DNA from: a bacterium SCSIO 12741
GTDB taxonomy: Bacteria > Bacteroidota > Bacteroidia > Flavobacteriales_G > Salibacteraceae
Reading direction: 5' to 3'
Assembly (NCBI GenBank): GCA_024398055.1
Contig: CP073749.1
Location: 3,038,594 to 3,102,593, forward strand
DNA length: 64,000 nucleotides
In this document: positions 53,356 through 62,832 of the stretch, piece by piece
How positions within the stretch are numbered: the first letter of the stretch is position 1
Layout: every line of letters starts with the position of its first letter
The notes under the pieces: generated by a model
Seen by the model: only the letters and a program-made list of their open reading frames with translations
Databases searched by the model: none
Told to the model about the DNA's origin: nothing
Position numbers and translations under genes: made by a program

Positions 53356-54459
53356 ATGATCGAAATTCCTGAGAACATTACCGAACTAAAGAGTTACAAA
53401 CCCGGAAAACCCATTCAAGAAATTATCGCCGATTTGGGATTGGATAAAACCGCGGTTTTATGGAACAATGAAAACAATTTTGGCCCTTCACCCATGGCCT
53501 TGGAGGAAGTGTCAAAAGTTCTTGGAAACTCGCATGTATACCCTGATCCGGTAAGTTTGGAGCTTAGGAAGCGTATTGCTGAACTAAACCAGCGTCAGGT
53601 TGATGAGGTGGTTGTAGGAAATGGATCTGAGGAGATTTTTAATAACCTCTTCAATGCCTTTTTCAAACCTGGAGAAGAATTGTTGACCTGTACCGGAACC
53701 TTTGTGGCTGTGTACATTTGGGCCAAGGCCAATAAGGTGCCCGTACATACGGTACCACTTACTAGCGATTACCGTTTTGATCCCGATGCGCTTTACCAGG
53801 CCATTACACCTAAAACCAAGGCGATTTACCTCGCTAACCCAAATAACCCAACTGGTGCAATCATTGAAGAAGATGAGCTACGCAGCTTTTTGGATAAGAT
53901 TCCTTCCCACATCATTGTGGTGGTAGATGAGGCTTATTTTGAATTTGCCCGAGACATAAGCCCCAAGTATCCGGATACTTCTGGTTGGGATTACGATAAC
54001 TTAATCACCTTGAGAACCTTTTCCAAAGCGTATGGAATTGCAGCGATCCGAATTGGTTATGCCTTGGCTAAGCCAGCTTTGATTGAAGCTTTGGCTAAAG
54101 TGAAGCTGACTTTTGCTCCTTCCAATTTGGCCCAGGCTGCCGGTAATGGAGCTATTCAGGATGAAGCTTTTCTCGCAAAAACCATAGACAACAATACCCA
54201 GGAAATGGAGAAGTTTTGCGCTTCATTGGATGAAATGGGATTTCGTCATGTGCCGAGTTATGGAAATTTTGTGATGCTTGAAATGGATTCAGCAGATCAG
54301 GTCCAGGCTTACTTTCATGAATTGTTGAAGAAGGGAGTATTTGTTCGTCCATTGCCCGCTTTTGGTCTACCTCATTGCCTTCGAATCACGATTGGATTGC
54401 CAGAAGAGAACCAATTGTGCGTAGATGCGTTAAAGGAGTGCAAAGTTCAATTGTCATAA
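53356..54459 (+). CDS. hisC: Histidinol-phosphate aminotransferase-like PLP enzyme
   Basis: This 367-residue fold-type I aminotransferase has the PLP-binding lysine in TLRTFSKAYGIAAIRIGYAL, YLANPNNPTG (cofactor Asn), VVDEAYFEFA and the C-terminal substrate Arg in HCLRITIGLPEEN. These fit HisC. No other histidine-biosynthesis gene is nearby, so a side role (for example aromatic amino acid transamination) is also possible. The following lipoprotein gene starts directly after the stop codon. Confidence 0.9.
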   Translation: MIEIPENITELKSYKPGKPIQEIIADLGLDKTAVLWNNENNFGPSPMALEEVSKVLGNSHVYPDPVSLELRKRIAELNQRQVDEVVVGNGSEEIFNNLFNAFFKPGEELLTCTGTFVAVYIWAKANKVPVHTVPLTSDYRFDPDALYQAITPKTKAIYLANPNNPTGAIIEEDELRSFLDKIPSHIIVVVDEAYFEFARDISPKYPDTSGWDYDNLITLRTFSKAYGIAAIRIGYALAKPALIEALAKVKLTFAPSNLAQAAGNGAIQDEAFLAKTIDNNTQEMEKFCASLDEMGFRHVPSYGNFVMLEMDSADQVQAYFHELLKKGVFVRPLPAFGLPHCLRITIGLPEENQLCVDALKECKVQLS

Positions 54460-54918
54460 ATGAAGTTTTTCGCCCTTTCTGGATTAATTCTTTTGCTGGG
54501 ATGTTCGGCCTGTAAGAAGGACGATCAGGTCAACGACCAGGCTGTGGCGATGAACGTGAATCAGGTGCCCTATGATATTGCTGAAGTGAACTTGGAGGTG
54601 GTATCAGGTACTCGTGTCAATGGAAACACGCTTAGAATTACCATTTTCGGCAACAACGGTGCACGAACCCGATTCTATGATCTGGCAACTTCTCCCAAGG
54701 CCTACGACCCTTTGGATAACAACCACATTGAATACCTCGATTTTCAGGAGAACCCATACGCGGTTACGTTTGGTCGGCTGGAGTTAACCGATGTGGAATT
54801 GGTGAATGATAAATACCAGGTTTCCGGTAATTTCTATTTCACAGGTTACAGCATTACCACCAACGACTCGGTTCGTGTGAATAGTGGATTCATAACCAGT
54901 TTGAAGCAGACCAACTAA
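54460..54918 (+). CDS. Lipoprotein of unknown function
   Basis: This 152-residue protein begins with a lipoprotein signal (ALSGLILLLGCSACKK; the lipobox is LLGC) and has a beta-rich mature part (EVNLEVVSGTRVNGNTLRI, VTFGRLELTDVELVNDKYQV). The start ATG immediately follows the stop of the aminotransferase gene, so it is co-transcribed. No family is recognised. Confidence 0.78.
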   Translation: MKFFALSGLILLLGCSACKKDDQVNDQAVAMNVNQVPYDIAEVNLEVVSGTRVNGNTLRITIFGNNGARTRFYDLATSPKAYDPLDNNHIEYLDFQENPYAVTFGRLELTDVELVNDKYQVSGNFYFTGYSITTNDSVRVNSGFITSLKQTN

Positions 54919-54959
54919 GCCCTTATACGAGCACTGATTTTCTACAGAAAGAGAATTCC

Positions 54960-57506
54960 TTACCGTTGAATTAAAACCTTTTGAGTGGCATATCCGGGCG
55001 AATGCAACAAGTAGTTTCCTGGTGACACGCCACTTACATCTACCATTTTCTCTTGACCAGAGGGGAGTGTTTGTTCAAGCACTCTTTTTCCTTGTTGATC
55101 GAAAAGGGAAATGGTCAAACCATCTTCCGGATTTTCCGTGGTGATGTGGATGTATTGATCAGCCGGATTGGGGTATAATTTCCAGGTTTTGGAAACGGCA
55201 ATTGGAGTAGGGATAAAGTTAATCACCGGAGTATCAATTTGGAAATCCCAAATTCCACGACCATAAGTTCCAAAGCGGGCCAATTTTTCACTTTCCACAA
55301 ATTCAACCGACCAATACACCTGATCGGGAGCTTGGTTCTTACTCATTTCATACCAGCGATTCGTTCTGGAGTGCCACACATAGGGACCCACTTCCGTTGC
55401 CGCATACATGACGCTGTCCTGGCCACCTCCTGTAATGTCATAAACCAAGGTACGAGGAAGGCTATCAATTACCGGAGTAAAATCACGGCCACCATTTAAA
55501 GACCGATAAACAGGAGGGTTGGAATAACCACTTCCTGCCACCCATACTTCTTGATCCTTATATCGGGAAGCGTAAATAGACGCTCCATAGAAGTAATGGG
55601 GGTCTGGTCCTGTAAAGAAGGCCGATCGACTCCATTGTTTACCTCCATCAATAGAGAAAAAGAAGTTGCCCTTATTCGTTAGCGCATACCAATTTTTGCT
55701 TTCTATAGGTGAAATAGCAAGAGCCGTGAGGTATTCATCCTTTTGCGGAGAAAGATTGAAATTATACGTTCGGGTTGTGGTTGTAATGGAGCTTCCACTA
55801 AAAGTCATTTCAATGATGTTTGACTTCTTATCCGGGTCATTTTTGTCATGAACTCCAATGAGGTAAGCCTTATTGGCTACGTCAGGATCAGCAACCAAGG
55901 GTGGAAGCCACAACGAACTTTCCATTTGCTGATTGAAGCTCCAACTGGCGGCCAAATGGTTGTCTTGGCGCGCATCTTTGTAGAATCCTACAAAGCCGGG
56001 ATAAACAATCCAGATAGACTTTCCTCCGTCATTACTTCCGAGGTGCCCATAGTCTCCACTTATTACCTGATCATAATTGAGAATAGACTGTTCCTTTTGT
56101 TTGCTGCGCTGAAATCCTTGATCTTGAGATCCTGCATAAATCCAGGGTTCTCCGTTTTGGGTAGAATAGGTTGAATAATATTGGGAAACATTGAGGTATT
56201 GCAAGCTCAGGTTCTTTACCGATTGCAATTGATCTCGAGAAATGTACAACCCACCATCCGTTCCAATCAGATGAAATTCGTTGCCCTGATCATCTTCAAA
56301 CCTTCCAATAAAAGGAATATCCGCGTGAAGAGAATCTTCTACATGATCGTAGTAGTTCTGCCAGGAGTTGATTTTCTGTAAATCCAGACCACCGTTGGTA
56401 GAGCGGAAACATTCTACAGCACCGAAAAACAACGCACTTGTGTCCACCTGGCTGGAGCTAAAACTGTTTACCCGAAATGGAGTTTGGGTTGTATTTCCTC
56501 TGAAAGCCCATTGTTTACCGCTACCATTGGAAGAGTAGAAGTATCCTCCAATAAAGGCAAAGAGCTTTAGGGAATCGTTGTTCCGGGTTCCGGTGAGCAT
56601 GCCTTGACCAAAGGCCCGAATAGGCACTCTGTCGTGTGGACGAATAGCTCCGGTTTTTCCATCCAAAACCGAAATGGAATCCCGAAACAAAAACAGGGAA
56701 AAGGTATCGGATTGGGCAATGGTATGTAAGTCAAAATAGTTGATCGGGCCATATCGGTTGGGATCATAACTCGAAACCAACTGGAAGTTTTCTCCGCCAT
56801 CTGGGGAGTAGTAAAGGCTATTGATGCTTACCCAATTGGTATAGTCCCATTCGTTACAAACCATAAAAAGAGACTTGTTGTAGCAGGCCGTCATTTGATG
56901 AACCGACCCCCAATTGGATAGATTTTCCAATCCTCTGGACTGGCTCCAGGTTTTTCCGTGATCGTCGGAGTAGTATACGGCCCGGTCTCCGGATGCGGCT
57001 ACCAAACGCGGTTGACCATTTACCTGCACATGGGCCATGGACACAATGTTGTTGATCCGAAATTGATCATTTAAAGGTTGCCAGTTGAGTAAGTCAATGT
57101 CGGCTTCCCAAATGATTCCACCCGCCGAAGCAGCCGTGATAAGTTGGCTATCTGGACTGAATAGGGCATACACCATCCGCCCGGATTGATTGTTGCTACC
57201 TCGCTCAAACCATTCTCCGTCGTGTACCGTATCTAAAGAAGATGCAGATCTTGAAGCCGTGTTAAACGATTGACGAATGCGAAAAGTGAGGTCTTGATTT
57301 CTCCAATCTGTTCCTGGTTCAGCGCGATGCATGGATTCAATCCATTGCTCACGCATGATTCGGTTAAAGGAGCTCTTTTCGTGCGAAACAACAACGGTTC
57401 CTTCTCGGGCTTCTGGCACAGGATCGGCCTGGAGCATGAGTTCGGTCTGCTGCCACCAAAGCAACAGGGCTGCAATCGCTAATATGGAGGTAAGAATATA
57501 GCGCAT
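54960..57506 (-). CDS. Secreted beta-propeller (sortilin/BNR-like) protein with T9SS type A sorting domain
   Basis: The 848-residue protein has an N-terminal signal segment (ILTSILAIAALLLWW), a propeller region (about 70-760) with Asp-box turns such as SDDHGKTWSQSRG, SPDGGENFQLVS, SIDGGKQWSRS and SLNGGRDFTPV, and a C-terminal type A domain starting at WKLYPNPADQYIHITT. It is exported by the type IX system. Its length and repeats parallel the gene at 32418. Substrate or target is unknown. Confidence 0.92.
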   Translation of the reverse strand: MRYILTSILAIAALLLWWQQTELMLQADPVPEAREGTVVVSHEKSSFNRIMREQWIESMHRAEPGTDWRNQDLTFRIRQSFNTASRSASSLDTVHDGEWFERGSNNQSGRMVYALFSPDSQLITAASAGGIIWEADIDLLNWQPLNDQFRINNIVSMAHVQVNGQPRLVAASGDRAVYYSDDHGKTWSQSRGLENLSNWGSVHQMTACYNKSLFMVCNEWDYTNWVSINSLYYSPDGGENFQLVSSYDPNRYGPINYFDLHTIAQSDTFSLFLFRDSISVLDGKTGAIRPHDRVPIRAFGQGMLTGTRNNDSLKLFAFIGGYFYSSNGSGKQWAFRGNTTQTPFRVNSFSSSQVDTSALFFGAVECFRSTNGGLDLQKINSWQNYYDHVEDSLHADIPFIGRFEDDQGNEFHLIGTDGGLYISRDQLQSVKNLSLQYLNVSQYYSTYSTQNGEPWIYAGSQDQGFQRSKQKEQSILNYDQVISGDYGHLGSNDGGKSIWIVYPGFVGFYKDARQDNHLAASWSFNQQMESSLWLPPLVADPDVANKAYLIGVHDKNDPDKKSNIIEMTFSGSSITTTTRTYNFNLSPQKDEYLTALAISPIESKNWYALTNKGNFFFSIDGGKQWSRSAFFTGPDPHYFYGASIYASRYKDQEVWVAGSGYSNPPVYRSLNGGRDFTPVIDSLPRTLVYDITGGGQDSVMYAATEVGPYVWHSRTNRWYEMSKNQAPDQVYWSVEFVESEKLARFGTYGRGIWDFQIDTPVINFIPTPIAVSKTWKLYPNPADQYIHITTENPEDGLTISLFDQQGKRVLEQTLPSGQEKMVDVSGVSPGNYLLHSPGYATQKVLIQR

Positions 57507-57597
57507 AATGTAACTGAGCTAATATACCCATATTTACTCCCCAAAGAAACAGGCGGTTGGGGAGATATGCAAAGGCAATTGTTGGTTTCGTAAAACC

Positions 57598-59019
57598 CTA
57601 TTGCACCAAGCTCGGCTTGTAGTCAAAAAGTTCTTGGGTCTTGATGGAATCTGCCACCTTTTCAGGGACGAGTTCTTCCCATCCGGATTCACCATTTCGG
57701 ATCATCTCAAGTACCCGGTCAGAAACAATATGAAGAATGTCGGTATTGACGTTTTCAATGTCCGACAATTTGTTGTTGTCTCGTAGGTAATTTAATAGTC
57801 CTTGAAGTCTGGGGATCAAATCCATGTTCACGGAAGTCGTCAATTCCTCACTATTGGCCAATCGGGCAGGGTAGACGTACATCTTCACATTGGTACCAAA
57901 TCCGGTTCCGAAGGCTTCGAAAATACCACCCGGTAGATTCTCGTAGTACTTCTCATCAAAAATGGTTTGCAAGTTGGAGATACCCAGGATCATTCCAATT
58001 TTTCGACCCGCTGTAAAACGAGACATGTACTGAACCACTTTGTAGTACTTCACGTAGTTGGAAATCATTACGGTATGTCCCAGTCTGGAGAGAATGTCCA
58101 CCCGATCAAGGAAGTCCTTGTCTCGGATCGTACCATCGGCACTTAAATCTTTGAGGGTCAATTCAAAGACCACTCGCAGTTTATCCTCGTCCACATCTTC
58201 CTCTTTCTTAAACATAGAAAGCCCCGTGTTGAGCATATCGATGTTGACATGGGTAACAGGTCTAAACCGCCCTCGAAGCATCATTACATTTTTCTTGTAG
58301 AAAGCTTCAGAAGGTTGCATCACATCTCCGGAAGGTCCGAAAATGGCTACTTCAGTCATCCCAAATTTTACCAGTCTCAGTGCCATCAATCGATTATCGA
58401 TGTGGCCGAAGTCTGGACCTGTAAGGCGGAAGGTATTAATCTCAACTCGATTTCGAGAGAGATTATCCATCAAGGATTTAAGCATAAGCTTAGGGTCATG
58501 GTTGTAGAAGTAACAGGCATAAATCAAGTTTACTCCTAAAATACCCAAAGCATTTTGTTGCAGTTTTTGATCGTTGTCGTGGAGGTTAACGTGAATCACA
58601 CATTCGTTAGGTGCGGTGCGTGGATTCAACTGAAAACGGATTCCAATCCAGCCATGGCCTTGGTTCGTTTTCTTAAAGTTTAAAACCTCTACTGTATTCG
58701 AAAACGTAAAGAAGCGGGTTTGATCCGCACGGTGTTCCAGTTTTCGGGTAGTAAGCTTGTATTCGAAGTTGAGCATTTGAACCAAACGTGGTTCGCACAC
58801 ATAGCGCTCCGATTCACCATAGATGAAATCCGATATTTTCATATCGTAAGCAGAAAGACTAAAAGCGATCGTTCCACTTGCTCCACCAGCCCGGTAAAAA
58901 TGGTTAGCCACTTCCTGACCTGCACCAATTTCACCAAATGAACCAAAAATGTCTCTTCTGAGGTTGATTTTTAAGGCTTTCTCTCTCGTGTTCGGAATCC
59001 GTTCTCCGGGAATACTCAT
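57598..59019 (-). CDS. Conserved cytosolic protein of unknown function
   Basis: This 473-residue protein has no signal peptide, membrane helix or TonB-box. It has a distinctive N-terminal segment: NLRRDIFGSFGEIGAGQEVA, FYRAGGASGTIAFSLSAYDM and FIYGESERYVCEP, and later HVNLHDNDQKLQQNALG, NRLMALRLVKFGMTEVAIFG and GTNVKMYVYPAR. I recall this as a widely conserved family often labelled TonB-dependent receptor in error; the sequence is cytosolic and the label does not fit. I do not assign an enzymatic function. Confidence 0.88.
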   Translation of the reverse strand: MSIPGERIPNTREKALKINLRRDIFGSFGEIGAGQEVANHFYRAGGASGTIAFSLSAYDMKISDFIYGESERYVCEPRLVQMLNFEYKLTTRKLEHRADQTRFFTFSNTVEVLNFKKTNQGHGWIGIRFQLNPRTAPNECVIHVNLHDNDQKLQQNALGILGVNLIYACYFYNHDPKLMLKSLMDNLSRNRVEINTFRLTGPDFGHIDNRLMALRLVKFGMTEVAIFGPSGDVMQPSEAFYKKNVMMLRGRFRPVTHVNIDMLNTGLSMFKKEEDVDEDKLRVVFELTLKDLSADGTIRDKDFLDRVDILSRLGHTVMISNYVKYYKVVQYMSRFTAGRKIGMILGISNLQTIFDEKYYENLPGGIFEAFGTGFGTNVKMYVYPARLANSEELTTSVNMDLIPRLQGLLNYLRDNNKLSDIENVNTDILHIVSDRVLEMIRNGESGWEELVPEKVADSIKTQELFDYKPSLVQ

Positions 59020-59101
59020 TTTCTACTAAGCTTGTTATTGCAAATTTCAGCTTTATCCTAATACGATGGGCTTAAATTATTCGAAAAAATCGGCGTCAGA
59101 G

Positions 59102-59866
59102 CTAATTTTTTTTGGGTTCCACTTCTACGCCTCCGGGGTAGAATTCTTCAGATTGACCGATTTGGTTCATGATCTTCTCCATGATCTCTTCTGAAGACTC
59201 TTCATAGGTCAGTTCCAAGGGCTCTTTGATTACCATGGTAAGCTCTGTTCGGCGCTTTTTCATGAACAATCCACTTTTGTTGAAGGCTCTACGGAATCCA
59301 TTGATTTCCAGAGGTACTACGATCGGTTTTTGATGCTTGATCAAAAAGGCGGTACCGCGTCTTCCCGGAGAATAAGGTTTAGTAGTTCCCTGGGGAAAGG
59401 TGGTTACCCACCCAGAGTCGAGGGCCTTAAAAATGCTCTCCAGGTCTTTGGGGTCTACTTTACGCTTAATGGATTTGCCCGCTTCCCTCCAGGTTCTTTT
59501 AATGGTAACAGCTCCGGTATACGACATCAATTTGGGCAATATTCCTGATCGCATGGTTTCCAGGGCGGCCACATAATAGAAATTGAGAATCGGATTGAGA
59601 GCGTAGTAGAAAAGATTGAGATTTTTCGTCCGATTTTTGTTCGCGCTAAACACCGCATACATCAAAACCACATCCATAAAATAAGTTTGATGGTTGCAGA
59701 CGAAAAGCACGTTGTGATCGGGGAGATTGCGCAAATTCTCCATTCCCTTCACCACAGAACGATTAAAAATAAAGAGTCTCGGAAAGGCAATCATGCCAAA
59801 AATAATGATCAGTAATCGCTTGACCATCAGTGGGGTTCCGAACGCATCTTGCTTGAGAATTGACAT
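59102..59866 (-). CDS. 1-acyl-glycerol-3-phosphate acyltransferase-like (PlsC family)
   Basis: The 254-residue protein has an N-terminal hydrophobic segment (LLIIIFGMIAFPRLFIF) and PlsC blocks: CNHQTYFMDVVLM (one residue longer between His and Asp than the standard HX4D), TFPQGTTKPYSPGRRGTAFL corresponding to FPEGTR, and IVVPLEING. It would acylate a lysophospholipid or a related acceptor. The altered His-Asp spacing and Gln for Glu in the second motif suggest a divergent branch seen in this phylum. Confidence 0.85.
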   Translation of the reverse strand: MSILKQDAFGTPLMVKRLLIIIFGMIAFPRLFIFNRSVVKGMENLRNLPDHNVLFVCNHQTYFMDVVLMYAVFSANKNRTKNLNLFYYALNPILNFYYVAALETMRSGILPKLMSYTGAVTIKRTWREAGKSIKRKVDPKDLESIFKALDSGWVTTFPQGTTKPYSPGRRGTAFLIKHQKPIVVPLEINGFRRAFNKSGLFMKKRRTELTMVIKEPLELTYEESSEEIMEKIMNQIGQSEEFYPGGVEVEPKKN

Positions 59867-59906
59867 CTATTTATAACAGAATTTTAACAATAAAGACCTT
59901 TTTCTA

Positions 59907-59937
59907 TTTGGCTGCTAGGGCAATGTTAATAAATTTG
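59907..59937 (+). promoter_or_regulatory. Promoter of the 154-residue conserved protein gene
   Basis: TTTG (59907-59910), 19 bases, then TAAATTTG (59930-59937): both elements match the consensus exactly. The transcript would have a leader of about 40 bases before the ATG at 59982. Confidence 0.8.
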
Positions 59938-59981
59938 TAGTCTTCGCTTCGCGGTAAGGTTTAAAATGTTGCATTAAAATT

Positions 59982-60446
59982 ATGGCCATGTTACAAATTC
60001 TGGACAGGTTTCAGGGAAAGTACAAGCATCTGACGAAAAAGGGATTGATTATCGAAGGTATGGTCGTTGTGGATCATGCTCGTAGGCAAAATGCTATTTC
60101 GGTAAGTAAGCCTTTCCTGTTTGACAATCGTTTGATCCCTAAAAAGTTTGAGGGGCTTACTGTTAAGAAACGAATTGTTGGTGACATGCCCGAAGAATTT
60201 CAGATTGATAGAACAGTTGCTGATTGGCATAAGTTCGATTACATCTGGGCTCCTGAGCGCTTTGAAATGTACGTTGACCGTTGCTTGGGTGAAATTCGTA
60301 CCGCTCTTGGTAACAACGAATTGACTCGTGAAGAAGCTTTGGATGCACTTTGCTTTGGTGAGTTTGAAGAGCATAAGAGAAAAGTGGCTCGTTTGATTCG
60401 CGAAGGAAAAGTTCCTGCTTTTGGCGCTTCTCGTGTTGTAGCTTAA
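59982..60446 (+). CDS. Conserved cytosolic protein of unknown function
   Basis: This 154-residue protein has no signal or membrane segment. Notable segments are GLIIEGMVVVDHARRQNAIS, FEGLTVKKRIVGDMPEEFQI, the WHKFDYIWAPERFEMYVDR block and a Lys/Arg-rich tail. A second ATG at 59988 is possible. It has a perfect promoter and its stop overlaps the convergent WYL regulator by four bases. I do not recognise the family. Confidence 0.72.
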   Translation: MAMLQILDRFQGKYKHLTKKGLIIEGMVVVDHARRQNAISVSKPFLFDNRLIPKKFEGLTVKKRIVGDMPEEFQIDRTVADWHKFDYIWAPERFEMYVDRCLGEIRTALGNNELTREEALDALCFGEFEEHKRKVARLIREGKVPAFGASRVVA

Positions 60447-61465
60447 GCCGAGTACTGGTTTAAGGTTTCCTGTAGTATTTTTTGAATTTTCTGGACCAGT
60501 GAGCTGGGTTCCATTACTTGTACCTGTTTTCCAAAGGATAGCAGTTGCATAATCAGTTCGTGGGATACCACTACCTGCAGTTCAATCTGCATTTCCTTGT
60601 CATTATCCACTAAAATCTGCTGAGATTCATGGAGGGGCTGAGTTTTCAGGTAATGAGCCTGAGAAGGAGTAAAGGACAAGCGAACACGCTCAGGTGATTC
60701 GGTTCCTGTGGTAATGCCCAGGGTATGCTTAAAGAAATTGTCACGTTCAAAAGCCTCACGTACCTCAAACTTGGATCCCATAGGTTCTATACCTGTTATC
60801 CGGTCCAGGCCAAAGGTTTTTATCTTTTCACCATCGGCATCAAAGCCCACTACATACCAGCGATGGCGAAACTCTTTAAGCAGGTATGGATGGAATATCC
60901 GAGAACTTTCTTGCTGATGCGTAAAGCTTTGGTATTTCATTCTAACCGCAGCCTGCTGATGCGCGGCTTCCAATAAACTGGACAAGTATTCTGTTCCCCG
61001 GGCCGTGGGTGTATTTTCAAATTGTACAAATTGATCCACCGATTCTTGTTCACTTTCAACGGCCATCGACAATCGACCCATGAGTTTGTCAATCGCTGAG
61101 CCAAATCGGTCAAACATGCGAATCTCTTTAAACTGAGACAGGGTGGTGGCCGCAAATTTCAAAGCTTCCATATCCTCCTCATTGAGTGGCAAATCGTCAA
61201 TAGAGTAGTCCGGATCGGTGTAGTAATATCCTCCGTATTCTCGAGAGTATTTAATGGGTGCCAGGTAACCTAAACCTTCTTCGTTGCGCATGGCAAATAG
61301 GTCCTTCTCAATGGTTGATTCTGAGACGCGCTCTCCAAAACTATTGTATAAGTGATCTTCACAAGCCTGACGTAGATCTTCCTTGGTAGGGTAGGGTTTG
61401 TACTTATTTCTGATGCGCTTATCTAGGATACGGTAGCGGAGCAAGGCATACTTGTTTGCTGGCAT
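60443..61465 (-). CDS. WYL-domain transcriptional regulator
   Basis: The 340-residue protein has an N-terminal winged helix (RYRILDKRIRNKYKPYPT onwards), a central region and a WYL domain (about 165-260; AVRMKYQSFTHQQESSRIF, HPYLLKEFRHRWYVVGFD) followed by a WCX domain (about 265-330). WYL regulators bind nucleic acids or nucleotides and often control DNA-damage, defence or metabolic genes. Its target may be its own promoter or the neighbouring genes. Confidence 0.9.
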   Translation of the reverse strand: MPANKYALLRYRILDKRIRNKYKPYPTKEDLRQACEDHLYNSFGERVSESTIEKDLFAMRNEEGLGYLAPIKYSREYGGYYYTDPDYSIDDLPLNEEDMEALKFAATTLSQFKEIRMFDRFGSAIDKLMGRLSMAVESEQESVDQFVQFENTPTARGTEYLSSLLEAAHQQAAVRMKYQSFTHQQESSRIFHPYLLKEFRHRWYVVGFDADGEKIKTFGLDRITGIEPMGSKFEVREAFERDNFFKHTLGITTGTESPERVRLSFTPSQAHYLKTQPLHESQQILVDNDKEMQIELQVVVSHELIMQLLSFGKQVQVMEPSSLVQKIQKILQETLNQYSA

Positions 61466-61481
61466 GTTACAAGGATTTTTT

Positions 61482-61489
61482 CAAAAATA
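61482..61489 (-). promoter_or_regulatory. -7 box of the WYL regulator gene
   Basis: Reads TATTTTTG on the minus strand, exactly TAnnTTTG, 16 bases before the ATG at 61465. No clear -33 element is visible. Confidence 0.4.
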
Positions 61490-61504
61490 ACTCGGATGGT
61501 TAAA

Positions 61505-62077
61505 TCAAGCCCTTTTACGAGCGATCAAAAACAGGGAATCGTTATCCTCAAATTCAGCGTAAAGTTCAAGGTGAATGATTTCGAATTGGGGTTCCAACTT
61601 TTCCTTAAGCCCAACTTCATGGTGATAATTCACATAGAGTCCCTTGAAGTCATCTTCTCCTTCACCATTCCAAAAACTGTGGCAAATGATTCCCTGGTCC
61701 TCCAGAATTTCCCACTGTCGGCTTAGGGATTGATTTAACTCGGCATCGGTTAAATGATGCAGTACCTTATTGGAGTAAATGGCGTCAAAAGGTAGATTGG
61801 TGTCGAGCGTTCGAGCGTCGAGGTTCAAAAAAGAGCTCTCCGGATACCGGGCATGAAGATGTTTGATAAATTCCACCGATTGATCTGATCCCGTCACGTT
61901 GAAATGTTCGCTCAAAATCGCCCAGTCGTTGCCTGGGCCTGATCCCAATTCCAAGACGGCTGATTTTTCAGGAAGGAAGGTGCCCAATTTCGCAATAAGC
62001 TCACCCCCATTTATATTCTCCGTTAAACGAATGTACTCCTCAACTGTTTCTGGATTGTGGTAATAGGATTTTTCCAT
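61505..62077 (-). CDS. Class I SAM-dependent methyltransferase
   Basis: The 190-residue protein has motif I VLELGSGPGNDWAIL, the acidic motif II with FLNLDARTLDTNLP and the post-motif FDAIYSNKVLHHLTDAEL. These place it in the small-molecule class I methyltransferases. The substrate is unknown. Confidence 0.88.
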   Translation of the reverse strand: MEKSYYHNPETVEEYIRLTENINGGELIAKLGTFLPEKSAVLELGSGPGNDWAILSEHFNVTGSDQSVEFIKHLHARYPESSFLNLDARTLDTNLPFDAIYSNKVLHHLTDAELNQSLSRQWEILEDQGIICHSFWNGEGEDDFKGLYVNYHHEVGLKEKLEPQFEIIHLELYAEFEDNDSLFLIARKRA

Positions 62078-62196
62078 GAACGTTCGATTCTATAGAGAAC
62101 CAAGATACGGACAACTGGGTATTTAGACTTCTTAATAGTTTGAGAAATGAAGAGTGGAAATGTCCTTCTATATTTGTTGAGATTTTGAGGAAGAAT

Positions 62197-62832
62197 TTGA
62201 ATTTACTTATTGCGGACGCGCACCCAGTATCACGTGAGGGAATCGAAGTATTAATTGAACGGTATTTTCCGGAGAGTCATATCGAAACCGTCGACTCTTT
62301 GGATAATCTGACTGTTACTCTCCAAAAGGGAGCCCCCGATGTTCTGGTTTTTGATCCTGAATCACTGGAGTTGACCAAGCCTGCCCAGTACCGGAAAATC
62401 AGGAACCTTGCTCCTGAAGCGCATCTTTTGGCCATCTCCGATCGTCCGAAAAAAGAATACATTCTTTCGGTTATCGAGAATGGAGTTCAATCCTTTTTGA
62501 CCAAGGGGTGCAGCGCTGACGAAATTGAACAAGCGATTCTATCTACGCTGGATGGAGAAAAGTTCTTTTGCAACAAGGTGTTGAACGAGATCGTAGACCG
62601 CTCTCCCGCTTCAGAGTCTTGTGATCCCACTTCGCTCACTAAACGGGAATTGGAGATAATCCAATTGATTTGTGATGGATTGAAAACCGTTCAAATAGCG
62701 GAACAATTGAACCTAAGCGTTCACACCGTTAATACCCACCGGAAAAACATCATGAATAAGCTCCAATTCAAAACTCCGGCTGAATTGATTCGGTATGCTT
62801 ATACCGCCTCAATAATCAAGGTGGAGTCCTAA
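62197..62832 (+). CDS. NarL/LuxR-family response regulator
   Basis: The protein has 211 residues from the TTG at 62197 (LNLLIADAHPVSREGIEVLI); a longer version starts at a TTG at 62140. I prefer the shorter start because the family begins just before the IADxHP motif, AGGAAG precedes the codon, and an exact -7 box (TATATTTG, 62169-62176) lies inside the longer version. The receiver has acidic ADAH, phosphoacceptor Asp in LVFDPES and Lys in SFLTKGCS. The HTH has SLTKRELEIIQLICDGL and LSVHTVNTHRKNIMNKL. No kinase is adjacent. It is convergent with the DUF3108 gene by four bases. Confidence 0.9.
   Translation: MNLLIADAHPVSREGIEVLIERYFPESHIETVDSLDNLTVTLQKGAPDVLVFDPESLELTKPAQYRKIRNLAPEAHLLAISDRPKKEYILSVIENGVQSFLTKGCSADEIEQAILSTLDGEKFFCNKVLNEIVDRSPASESCDPTSLTKRELEIIQLICDGLKTVQIAEQLNLSVHTVNTHRKNIMNKLQFKTPAELIRYAYTASIIKVES

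Noticed and set aside
57598-59019. TonB-dependent receptor call
   Set aside because: No signal peptide, plug or barrel pattern, and the length (473 residues) is too short.
62140-62196. Longer N-terminus of the NarL/LuxR regulator
   Set aside because: A possible -7 box lies inside it and the receiver family starts at the TTG at 62197; it is kept only as an alternative.
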